Part shown: positions 1 to 8,441 of the stretch, in pieces
How positions within the stretch are numbered: the first letter of the stretch is position 1
Layout of the letters: each line of letters opens with the position of its first letter
Origin: Variovorax guangxiensis
GTDB taxonomy: Bacteria > Pseudomonadota > Gammaproteobacteria > Burkholderiales > Burkholderiaceae_C
Assembly: GCF_003952165.1 (NCBI RefSeq)
Contig: NZ_RXFT01000009.1
Coordinates: forward strand, 62,001 to 126,000
DNA: 64,000 nt
Direction: 5' to 3'
The notes under the pieces: model-generated
What the model saw: only the letters and a program-made list of their open reading frames with translations
Database searches by the model: none
Told to the model about the DNA's origin: nothing
Position numbers and translations under genes: made by a program

Positions 1-645
1 CATGATCCAGGCACGCGAGCCGATGATGGCGCGCGCCTCCTCGATGTCCTCGGGCCGCTGCACGAAGGAGAGCGCGACCCAGTCCACGCCCATCGAGAGG
101 CCGAAGGCCAGGTCGTCGCGGTCCTTGGGCGTGAGCGGCGAGATCGGCAGCAGCACGCTGGGCACGTTGACGCCCTTGCGGTCGGAGATGTCCCCGCCGA
201 CCAGCACCGTGGTCTCGGCGAAGTCGGGGCCATGGCTGTCCACGCGCAGGCGCAGCTTGCCGTCGTCCAGCAGCAGCTCGGTGCCGTTGTGCAGCGCGGC
301 GAAGATTTCGGGATGAGGCAGCGGCGCGCGGCGTGCATTGCCGCTGGCCTGGCTCATGTCGAGCCGGAAGCGCGCGCCCGCGTCGAGATGCGCCCGCCCG
401 CCCTCGAAGGTGCCCAGGCGCAGCTTGGGCCCCTGCAGGTCGAGCAGGATGCCGATGGGCCGGCCGTGCTCCTTCTCGAGCCGGCGGATGGTCTCGATGC
501 GGCGCGCATGGTCGTGCTGCGTGCCGTGGCTCAGGTTGAGCCGGAACACGTCCACGCCGCGCCCGAACAGCGCGCGGATGGCCTGCTCGTCGGTGGTGGC
601 CGGGCCGAGGGTTGCGACGATCCGGGCGCTGCGCGTGCGTCTCAT
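1..645 (-). CDS. pyk: Pyruvate kinase, N-terminal part (runs off the left edge)
   Basis: The enzyme converts phosphoenolpyruvate and ADP to pyruvate and ATP. About 215 residues are present. They include the N-terminal IVATLGPAT, the substrate-site FRLNLSHG, LLDLQGPKLRLGTF, DDGKLRL, KGVNVP and DWVALSFVQ, all in the order expected for the family, so the call rests on several motifs. The ATG at 645 begins only four bases after the stop of the upstream reductase gene, so it is translated from the same transcript. The C-terminal half lies outside the window. Placement behind CoA-ligase and reductase genes suggests a dedicated copy serving glyoxylate/glycerate metabolism rather than general glycolysis; that role is inferred. 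Confidence 0.93.
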   Translation of the reverse strand, partial: MRRTRSARIVATLGPATTDEQAIRALFGRGVDVFRLNLSHGTQHDHARRIETIRRLEKEHGRPIGILLDLQGPKLRLGTFEGGRAHLDAGARFRLDMSQASGNARRAPLPHPEIFAALHNGTELLLDDGKLRLRVDSHGPDFAETTVLVGGDISDRKGVNVPSVLLPISPLTPKDRDDLAFGLSMGVDWVALSFVQRPEDIEEARAIIGSRAWIM

Positions 646-649
646 GGCG

Positions 650-1660
650 TCAAGCCATTTCGTGGAGTTTCACGCGGCCGCGCTGGTCTTCCATGGTGCG
701 TGCGAGCAGCTTCACAAGGCTGTAGACGGTGTCGATGTGCGGCGTCGGCGTCTCGGTGAGCCGTGCCAGCTCGACCACGGCGCCGACCAGCGCGTCGATC
801 TCGGGCGCGCGGCCCGCTTCCACGTCCTGCAGCATCGAGGTCTTGTGCTTGCCGACCTTCTCCGCGCCCGCGATGCGCTTCTCCAGCGTCACGCGGAATT
901 CGATGCCGAGCTTGTGTGCGACGGCCTGGGCCTCGCGCATCATTGCCGCGGCGAGCTCGCGCGAAGGCGGGTACTGGCAGATGTCCACGAGCGTGGAATG
1001 CGCGAGGCTGCTGATCGGGTTGAAGGTGAGGTTGCCCCACAGCTTGAGCCAGATCTCGGCGCGGATGTTGTCGAGCACCGGCGCCTTGAAACCCGCGCCG
1101 GTGAAGCAGGCCGACACGCGCTCGACGCGCTCGCTGGCCGAGCCGTCGAGCTCGCCCACCGGAAAGCGGTCGCCCTCGATGTGCCTGACCACGCCGGGCG
1201 CGATGAGCTCCGAAGCCGGATACACCACGCAGCCGATCACCCGCTGCGCCGGGATCTTCGCCGCGAGCGTTCCCGATGGGTCGACGCTGCGCACCGGCGT
1301 GCCTTCGAGCGTGCCGCCATGCTTGTGGAAGTACCAGTACGGGATGCCGTTCTGCATGGTCACGACCACCGTGTCTGGCCCGAAGAGCTTCGGCACGTCG
1401 TTGGCCACGGCCTCGACCTGGTGGGCCTTCATCGCGAGCACCACGATGTCCTGCGGGCCCGTCTCGTCGTAGCGGTCGGTGGCCTTCACGTTGCGCGCCA
1501 CCTGTTCCTCGCCTTCGGCCGAGACCAGCCTGATGCCGTTGCGGCCTATGGCTTCGAGGTTGGCGCCCCGCACGATGAACGTGACGTCCTCGCCGGCCAG
1601 CGCGAGTTTCGCGCCGACCAGCCCGCCGATGGCGCCTGCGCCGATGATTGCAATCTTCAT
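650..1660 (-). CDS. Ketopantoate reductase (PanE/ApbA) family protein; candidate oxalyl-CoA reductase
   Basis: A 336-residue NADPH-dependent reductase. MKIAIIGAGAIGG at residues 1-13 is the Rossmann nucleotide-binding loop. The C-terminal half carries the family helical domain with WLKLWGNLTFNPISSL, where the Lys and Asn are the usual catalytic/binding positions. The ATG at 1660 is chosen over a TTG 15 bases upstream because the Rossmann motif then starts at once. Family members make pantoate, but a PanE homologue (PanE2) of Methylobacterium extorquens was reported to reduce oxalyl-CoA to glyoxylate. With oxc and frc a few kb away and no pan genes nearby, oxalyl-CoA reduction is a reasonable inference. 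It is not provable from sequence. Confidence 0.85.
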   Translation of the reverse strand: MKIAIIGAGAIGGLVGAKLALAGEDVTFIVRGANLEAIGRNGIRLVSAEGEEQVARNVKATDRYDETGPQDIVVLAMKAHQVEAVANDVPKLFGPDTVVVTMQNGIPYWYFHKHGGTLEGTPVRSVDPSGTLAAKIPAQRVIGCVVYPASELIAPGVVRHIEGDRFPVGELDGSASERVERVSACFTGAGFKAPVLDNIRAEIWLKLWGNLTFNPISSLAHSTLVDICQYPPSRELAAAMMREAQAVAHKLGIEFRVTLEKRIAGAEKVGKHKTSMLQDVEAGRAPEIDALVGAVVELARLTETPTPHIDTVYSLVKLLARTMEDQRGRVKLHEMA

Positions 1661-1709
1661 GTCGTCGATCCCCAAGAGTTGAATTCCTTGCGCGACCCTT
1701 CGGCTGCGT

Positions 1710-2489
1710 TCAGCCGAAGCGGTTGCTGAGCTTTCCGATGCCGCCGATCTCGATTTCGACGAGGCTGCCGGGCTTCATGGAGCCGACGCCGATCGAGGTG
1801 CCGCAGAGGATCACGTCGCCGCGGTGCAGCGTCATGTCCTGCGAGATGAGGCTCACGAGCTGCTGCACCGAAAAGCGCATGTCGCTGATCGGGTAGTTCT
1901 GCCGCTGCTCGCCGTTGAGCGTGGTGGTCACGGTGAGCGTGGCGGGATCGAGGCCGGTGGCCACCACCGGGCCCATGGGGCAGAAGGTGTCGAAGCCCTT
2001 GGCGCGCACCCACTGCGCGAAAGACGCGTCGCGGTTGAGGATGTCGGCCACGGTGACGTCGTTGGCGCAGGTGTAACCGAACACGTGGTCGAGCGCGTCG
2101 GCTTCGGAGACGGCGGTGGCGGTCTTGCCGATGACGATGCCGAGCTCGCCCTCGAACACCACCTTGCCGTCGCACAGCGGCTTGCGGATGGGCGCGCCGG
2201 GCGCGAGGTACGAGTTGGGCGTCTTCAGCAGGTACAGCGGCTCGGCCGGCACCGGCAGGCTCAGCTTGGCGCCCAGCGCGTGGAAGTTGTTCCACAGCGC
2301 GATCACCTTGGTCGGCTCGGTGGGCGTGAGCAGCTGCAGCCCTGCGAGCGCGAACACGCGGCCCGTGGGCTCGGAGCTGCCGAACATGTCTCCCTGCCGC
2401 TCGTGCACCGCATCGCCCTCGAGCGTGCCGAAGCCGATGCCGCCCGCGTGCTCGAAGCGGACCCATTTCGTCATCTGCTGCTGTTCCAT
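1710..2489 (-). CDS. Fumarylacetoacetate hydrolase (FAH)-family protein
   Basis: A 259-residue single-domain FAH-fold enzyme. FEGELGIVIGK (about residues 112-122) is the acidic metal-binding segment and GYTCANDVTVAD (about 138-149) is the second family signature; the C-terminal RGDVILCGTSIGVG loop is also typical. Members hydrolyse, decarboxylate or tautomerise 2-oxo-acids such as acylpyruvates, oxaloacetate or hydroxymuconates. Between a malate/succinate-type CoA ligase and a keto-acid reductase, an oxaloacetate tautomerase or decarboxylase role is possible, but the substrate cannot be read from the sequence. An internal ATG at 2474 is an alternative start. Confidence 0.85.
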   Translation of the reverse strand: MEQQQMTKWVRFEHAGGIGFGTLEGDAVHERQGDMFGSSEPTGRVFALAGLQLLTPTEPTKVIALWNNFHALGAKLSLPVPAEPLYLLKTPNSYLAPGAPIRKPLCDGKVVFEGELGIVIGKTATAVSEADALDHVFGYTCANDVTVADILNRDASFAQWVRAKGFDTFCPMGPVVATGLDPATLTVTTTLNGEQRQNYPISDMRFSVQQLVSLISQDMTLHRGDVILCGTSIGVGSMKPGSLVEIEIGGIGKLSNRFG

Positions 2490-2543
2490 GTTGTTGTCGT
2501 CTTTCTGGATATTGAGGATTCGGGTCCGCCGCCGTTCGATCGG

Positions 2544-3443
2544 TCAGTCGAACGGCAGGTAGTCGGGCACCACGAGCGAGGCGAGCAGCTTTCCCATGTC
2601 CGCCGGATTGCGCGTGACGTGGATGCCGCACTCCTTCATTACCGCGAGCTTTTCCTGCGCGGTGCCGCGGCCTCCGGAGACGATGGCGCCCGCATGGCCC
2701 ATGCGCTTGCCGGGCGGTGCGCTGGCGCCGGCGATGAAGCCGACCACGGGCTTGGTCATGTGGTCGCGTATCCAGCGCGCGCACTGCTCCTCGGCGTCGC
2801 CGCCGATCTCGCCGACCATGATCACGGCGTCGGTGCGCGGGTCGTCGTTGAACATCTTCAGCACGTCGATGTGCCGCAGCCCGCCGACCGGGTCGCCGCC
2901 GATGCCCACCACCGTCGACTGCCCGATGCCGAAGCTCGCCAGCTGGCTCGCGGCCTCGTAGGTCAGCGTGCCGGAGCGCGAGACGACGCCGATGCGCCCG
3001 CGCTGGTGGATGTGGCCGGGCATGATGCCGATCTTGATCTCGCCGGGCGTGATGAGCCCCGGGCAGTTGGGCCCCAGCAGCAGCGTCTTGCGGCCCTGCA
3101 TGCGGTGGCGCGTGCGGATCATGTCGCGCACCGGGATGCCCTCGGTGATGCAGATGACGAGGTCGAGCTCGGCATCGACGGCCTCGTCGATGGCGGCGGC
3201 CGCGAAGGCCGGCGGCACGTAGATCACGGAGACGGTCGCGCCGGTCTCGGCCTTGGCTTCCTTCACCGTGCCGAAGATCGGGATGCCCGCCATCGACTGG
3301 CCGCCCTTCATCGGATTCACTCCCGCCACGAAGCAGTGCCTGCCGTTGCCGTATTCGAGGCAGGCCTGCGTGTGGAACTGGCCCGTCCTGCCGGTGATGC
3401 CCTGCGTGATGACGCGGGTGTGCTTGTCGATCAGGATGGACAT
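2544..3443 (-). CDS. Succinyl-CoA synthetase alpha-like subunit (malate/dicarboxylate-CoA ligase small subunit)
   Basis: 299 residues. The CoA-binding half opens with MSILIDKHTRVITQGITGRTG, and the ligase half has GPNCPGLITPGE and RMGHAGAIVSGG, which contains the phosphorylated active-site His. It forms the nucleotide/CoA-ligase complex with the beta subunit just upstream. Overall it is nearer to SucD than to Methylobacterium MtkB as I remember them. The loop that reads VTPGKGG in both of those is VNPMKGG here, preceded by a few extra residues, which hints at an altered acyl or CoA site. It is probably a paralogue of the TCA-cycle enzyme; the true dicarboxylate is unknown. Confidence 0.88.
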   Translation of the reverse strand: MSILIDKHTRVITQGITGRTGQFHTQACLEYGNGRHCFVAGVNPMKGGQSMAGIPIFGTVKEAKAETGATVSVIYVPPAFAAAAIDEAVDAELDLVICITEGIPVRDMIRTRHRMQGRKTLLLGPNCPGLITPGEIKIGIMPGHIHQRGRIGVVSRSGTLTYEAASQLASFGIGQSTVVGIGGDPVGGLRHIDVLKMFNDDPRTDAVIMVGEIGGDAEEQCARWIRDHMTKPVVGFIAGASAPPGKRMGHAGAIVSGGRGTAQEKLAVMKECGIHVTRNPADMGKLLASLVVPDYLPFD

Positions 3444-3483
3444 GCGGCAATCTCCATCGGCTGTTGCTGGAAACAGGAGCGGT

Positions 3484-4662
<1,179 letters not shown>

Positions 4663-4694
4663 GGCCGCAATTACCTGAAATCGTTAATTGAAAT

Positions 4695-5012
4695 TCAGGC
4701 GCCCAGCTCGACGCCGTGGCTTTCGGCCCAATTGAAATAGCTCGACGAAGCCATTTCGCGCTTGCGGTGGATTTCCTTCTTCTGCTCGATGGCCACGGCG
4801 AGGAATTCCGCGTCGTAGGCCTTCAGCAAATGCGGCTGCTCGGTCTTCAGGTAATGGCCGATGCGCGTATTGGCGTCCTCGCCCAGGCCCATCAGGCGGT
4901 CATAGGTCTCGCCGTCCCAGTACCAGCGCAGCCCCAGCTCGAAGAAGGCGGCGTTGTAGGCATTGCGCTCGATCTCGTCGCGCCAGTATTGGATGGGTGA
5001 CTGGTTTTCCAT
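4695..5012 (-). CDS. Unrecognised 105-residue soluble protein
   Basis: I do not recognise this family. The product is acidic, rich in Trp, Tyr and Glu, with no signal peptide, membrane segment or cysteine motif, and looks largely alpha-helical. A strong ribosome site (AAGGAG, six bases before the ATG at 5012) supports the start. It is the first gene of the minus-strand operon and lies 32 bases before the CoA-ligase beta subunit, so it may be an accessory or regulatory partner of that enzyme. Confidence 0.75.
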   Translation of the reverse strand: MENQSPIQYWRDEIERNAYNAAFFELGLRWYWDGETYDRLMGLGEDANTRIGHYLKTEQPHLLKAYDAEFLAVAIEQKKEIHRKREMASSSYFNWAESHGVELGA

Positions 5013-5106
5013 GATCTTCTCCTTGAATGAATGCCGGATCGATGAATAAGACGGGCAATTCCGGCGAGTTCAAAATGTAGAAGCGATGGACGATAAATAA
5101 AAATTA

Positions 5107-5131
5107 AATGAATTTATAAAAACCATTCATT
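5107..5131. promoter_or_regulatory. AT-rich inverted repeat upstream of the CoA-ligase operon
   Basis: AATGAAT and ATTCATT form a perfect inverted repeat with an 11-base gap inside a stretch (about 5090-5150) that is far more AT-rich than anything around it. The gap length fits a LysR-type T-N11-A box. It lies about 95 bases before the 105-residue gene, where an operator or promoter for that operon would be expected. No regulator gene adjoins it, so the binding protein is unknown. Confidence 0.4.
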
Positions 5132-5287
5132 GCAGGTTATGGATGGAAATTCCGAAATTCCAGCCAGATCGACAACCGGCAATTGATTCGAATCCGGGCG
5201 CGCAGGCGCCCTCCGCGCTGCCCGCGAACAGGCAGCGCGCCAGGAAAAAGGAAAACGGCAAGAGGCGGCGGCCCGCGCCGCCGGGCT

Positions 5288-6535
5288 TCAGATCACGCGT
5301 TCGGCCCGCAGGGTCGCCAGGGCGTCCGCGTCGTAACCGAGCTGCCTGAGCACTTCCTCGGTGTGTTCGCCGAGCAGCGGCGAGCGCGTCACCACCGTCG
5401 GGCTGTCGGACATCTTGATGGGGTTGCCCACCGTCAGGTACTTGCCGCGCACCGGGTGGTCGACCTCGACGATGGTGCCGGTCTCGCGCAGCGACTCGTC
5501 CGCGGCGATCTCCTTCATCGAGAGGATCGGCCCGCACGGAATGTCGTACTCGTTGAGGATGTCCATGGCCTCGAACTTGGTCTTGGTCATGGTCCACTGC
5601 TCGATGCGCGCGAAGATCGGCTTCAGGTGCAGCAATCGCGCCGCCGGCGTGGCGTAGGCCTCGTCGGTGATCCAGCCTTCCTCGCCGATGACCTTGCACA
5701 CCGCCGGCCACACGGCCGCCTGCGTGATGAAGTAGATGTAGGCGTTGGGGTCGGTCTCCCAGCCCTTGCACTTGAGAATGGAGCCGGGCTGGCCGCCGCC
5801 CGATGCGTTGCCCGCGCGCGGCACCGCGTCGCCGAACTTGCCGTCGGGGTACTGCGGGTACTCGTGCATGGTGCCGGTGCGCTCCAGCCGCTGCTGGTCG
5901 CGCATCTTCACGCGGCACAGGTTGAGCACCGCGTCCTGCATCGGCGCGAGCACCTGCTGGCCGCGCCCGGTGCTGTTGCGCTGGAAGAGCGCCGCGAGGA
6001 TGCCCAGCGCCAGGTGCAGCCCGGTGCCGCTGTCGCCGATCTGCGCGCCGGTCACGAGCGGCGGGCCGTCCTCGAAGCCGGTGGTGGAGGCCGCGCCGCC
6101 CGCGCACTGGGCCACGTTCTCGTAGACCTTGCAGTGCTCGTACTTGCCGGGGCCGAAGCCCTTGACCGAGGCGACGATCATGCGCGGGTTGAGCTTCTGG
6201 ATGTGGGCCCATGTGATGCCCATGCGGTCGAGCGCGCCGGGCGCGAAGTTCTCGACCAGCACGTCGCAGGTCTTGATGAGGCTGTCGAGAACCTCCTTGC
6301 CCTTGGGGTTCTTGGTATCCAGCGTGATCGAGCGCTTGTTGTGGTTCAGCATCGTGAAGTAGAGGCTGTCCGCGCCGGGAATGTCGCGCAGCTGGCCGCG
6401 CGTGGCGTCGCCTTCGCCGGCGCGCTCGACCTTGATCACGTCGGCGCCGAACCAGGCCAGAAGCTGGGTGCAGGTGGGGCCCGACTGCACGTGGGTGAAG
6501 TCGAGGATGCGCACGCCCTCGAGTGCTTGGCTCAT
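5288..6535 (-). CDS. frc: Formyl-CoA:oxalate CoA-transferase, copy 1
   Basis: A 415-residue family III CoA-transferase that moves CoA from formyl-CoA (or another acyl-CoA) to oxalate. The catalytic Asp is D168 in IGDSGTGLHLA, matching Asp169 of the Oxalobacter enzyme; FTHVQSGP, KRSITLD and VENFAPGALDRMG are also family motifs. The glycine loop reads ASGGGQP rather than GGGGQP. At the position of Trp48 in Oxalobacter Frc (from memory) there is Gln (TRGQLRD). The ATG at 6535 overlaps the stop of the PAS gene in an ATGA, so translation is coupled. It is the last gene of the oxc operon and a divergent paralogue of copy 2. Confidence 0.93.
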   Translation of the reverse strand: MSQALEGVRILDFTHVQSGPTCTQLLAWFGADVIKVERAGEGDATRGQLRDIPGADSLYFTMLNHNKRSITLDTKNPKGKEVLDSLIKTCDVLVENFAPGALDRMGITWAHIQKLNPRMIVASVKGFGPGKYEHCKVYENVAQCAGGAASTTGFEDGPPLVTGAQIGDSGTGLHLALGILAALFQRNSTGRGQQVLAPMQDAVLNLCRVKMRDQQRLERTGTMHEYPQYPDGKFGDAVPRAGNASGGGQPGSILKCKGWETDPNAYIYFITQAAVWPAVCKVIGEEGWITDEAYATPAARLLHLKPIFARIEQWTMTKTKFEAMDILNEYDIPCGPILSMKEIAADESLRETGTIVEVDHPVRGKYLTVGNPIKMSDSPTVVTRSPLLGEHTEEVLRQLGYDADALATLRAERVI

Positions 6536-6978
6536 TGACTGTCTCCTTCTCTGATCATCGTGGCTTCGACTTCTACCAGACGGGCGCGGAGTTTGCGCTC
6601 CTCGGCGAAGCGGGCTGTCTCGTCGCGCACGATGGCGACGATGCCCGTGACTTGGTGATCGGCGGAGAACAGCATCGAAACCGTGAAGGCGATCGAAAGG
6701 GTGCGACCGTCCTTGTGCAGCGCGGGAACGCGCAGCAGGTCGGCGCCGTACTTGGTGACGCCGGTTTCCATGGTCTTGTGGTAGCCGTCCCAGTGCCGCT
6801 GGCGCTGCCTCTGCGGAATGATCAGGTCGAGTGACTGGCCGAGTGCCTCGGCCTCGCTGAAGCCGAAGATGCGTTCGGCGGCGCGGTTCCACAGCGTGAT
6901 CGCGCCCTGCGCGTCGCACACCATGATCGCATCGCCGGCGCCTTCGACGAGCTGCTTGAAATCGACATTCGCTTGCAT
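6532..6978 (-). CDS. Stand-alone PAS-domain protein between the two frc genes
   Basis: 148 residues made almost entirely of one PAS domain (VEGAGDAIMVCDAQGAITLWNRAAERIFGF, with the PAC half ending ETARFAEERKL) followed by a short charged helix. There is no kinase, GGDEF, HTH or membrane segment, so it can only act as a sensor or adaptor through protein contacts. A GGAGG site five bases before the ATG at 6978 fixes the start. It overlaps frc copy 1 by four bases and follows copy 2. A sensory subunit inside a two-enzyme operon is unusual; it may tune Frc/Oxc activity or the Crp/Fnr regulator, which is conjecture. Confidence 0.85.
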   Translation of the reverse strand: MQANVDFKQLVEGAGDAIMVCDAQGAITLWNRAAERIFGFSEAEALGQSLDLIIPQRQRQRHWDGYHKTMETGVTKYGADLLRVPALHKDGRTLSIAFTVSMLFSADHQVTGIVAIVRDETARFAEERKLRARLVEVEATMIREGDSQ

Positions 6979-7041
6979 GTGAACCTCCGGCGCTTCGTTC
7001 AATCCAGGCCAGGCTCCCGCAGCAGCCTCCCCCAGTTCCAG

Positions 7042-7136
7042 GGACACCGCGGAACCGGCTCCGCCGGGCCGCAGGTGTCGCCCCCTGGAGGGGGTTGGCG
7101 CTGCCACACGAAGTGGACAAGCCTGGGGGTGGGCTT
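7042..7136 (-). repeat. 3'-end hairpin repeat, copy A (after frc copy 2)
   Basis: One of seven related ~100-bp elements. It begins directly after the frc stop at 7137 and reads in the gene's direction: a C-run block, CACTTCGTG dyad, CCCCC/GGGGG hairpin, GGCCCGGCG..GCCGG hairpin and a terminal GGTGT. It separates the frc and PAS genes within one operon. Confidence 0.8.
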
Positions 7137-8408
7137 CTACACCGCCTTGGCGGCGTGCAGGCCGGCGATCTGATCCTGGCTGTAGCCGAGCTCCGCCAGC
7201 ACCTCGTCGGTGTGCTCGCCCAGCAGGGGCGACGCGGTGACTTCGGGCTTGAGGTCAGAGAACTTGATCGGGCTGCCGATGGTCCAGTAAGTGCCGCGCT
7301 CCTTGTGCGGGACTTCGACGATCGAGCCGCTCTTGCGCAGCGACTCGTCGTGCAGCAGTTCCTTCATCGAGAGCACCGGGGCGCACGGAATGTCGTACTT
7401 GCGGAAGATGTCCACCGCCTCGAACTTGGTCTTGTCCTTGATGAAGTCCTCGATGGTGGCGAAGATCTGCTCGATGTGCGGCTGGCGGGCCTTGGCCGTC
7501 ATGTAGTCGGGGTCGGTCTTCCACTCGGGCTTGCCCAGCGCCTCGCAGATCGGCTCCCAGGCGTGGCCCTGCACCGTGAAGTAGATGTACGCGTTGGGGT
7601 CGGTCTGCCAGCCCTTGCACTTCAGTATCCAGCCGGGCTGGCCGCCGCCGCCGGCGTTGCCGCCGCGCGGCACGACCTTGTCGGCGAACGCGCTCATCTC
7701 GTGCGGGTACTGCGGGTATTCCTCGAGGTAGCCCACGCTGTCCAGGCGCTGCTGGTCGCGCATCTTCACGCGGCACAGGTTGAGCACGGCGTCCTGCATC
7801 GAGCAGGCCACCTTCTGGCCCTTGCCGGTCTGCTGGCGGCCGATGATGGCCGTCAGGATGCCGATGGCCAGGTGCATGCCGGTGTTGGAGTCGCCCAGCG
7901 CCGCCGCCGAGATGGTCGGCACGGAATTGCCGCCCTTCCACCAGCCGGTGGTGGAGGCCGCGCCGCCGGCGCACTGCGCCACGTTCTCGTACACCTTCAG
8001 GTCCTCGTAGTGGTGGCCTTCGCTGAAGCCCTTGACCGAGGCGACGATCATCTTGGGGTTCAGCTCCTGGATGCGCTCCCAGGTGAAGCCCATGCGGTCG
8101 AGCGCGCCGGGGCCGAAGTTTTCCACCAGCACGTCGGATTCGCGGATCAGCTTCTCCAGCACGGCCTTGCCCTCGGGCTTCTTCGTGTCCAGCGTGATCG
8201 AGCGCTTGTTGCTGTTGAGCATGGTGAAGTAGAGCGCGTCGACGTCGGGGATGTCGCGCAGCTGCGAGCGCGTCACGTCGCCCGCGCCGGGACGCTCCAC
8301 CTTGATCACGTCGGCGCCGAACCAGGCCAGCATCTGCGTGCATGCGGGACCGGCCTGCACGTGCGTGAAGTCGATGATCTTGATGCCGTTGAGGGGCTTG
8401 TTGCTCAT
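7137..8408 (-). CDS. frc: Formyl-CoA:oxalate CoA-transferase, copy 2
   Basis: 423 residues, very close to the Oxalobacter formigenes enzyme in length and motifs: IIDFTHVQAGPACTQM at the N-terminus, catalytic D173 in LGDSNTGMHLA, and the full glycine loop GNAGGGGQPGW. It activates oxalate to oxalyl-CoA for Oxc and recycles formyl-CoA to formate. The residue matching Oxalobacter Trp48 is Gln (TRSQLRD), as in copy 1. AAGGAG lies eight bases before the ATG at 8408. It is 33 bases downstream of oxc. The intact glycine loop makes this copy the more likely main transferase. Confidence 0.96.
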   Translation of the reverse strand: MSNKPLNGIKIIDFTHVQAGPACTQMLAWFGADVIKVERPGAGDVTRSQLRDIPDVDALYFTMLNSNKRSITLDTKKPEGKAVLEKLIRESDVLVENFGPGALDRMGFTWERIQELNPKMIVASVKGFSEGHHYEDLKVYENVAQCAGGAASTTGWWKGGNSVPTISAAALGDSNTGMHLAIGILTAIIGRQQTGKGQKVACSMQDAVLNLCRVKMRDQQRLDSVGYLEEYPQYPHEMSAFADKVVPRGGNAGGGGQPGWILKCKGWQTDPNAYIYFTVQGHAWEPICEALGKPEWKTDPDYMTAKARQPHIEQIFATIEDFIKDKTKFEAVDIFRKYDIPCAPVLSMKELLHDESLRKSGSIVEVPHKERGTYWTIGSPIKFSDLKPEVTASPLLGEHTDEVLAELGYSQDQIAGLHAAKAV

Positions 8409-8441
8409 TGGGATATCTCCTTGAATGAAACGGAACGCGGG

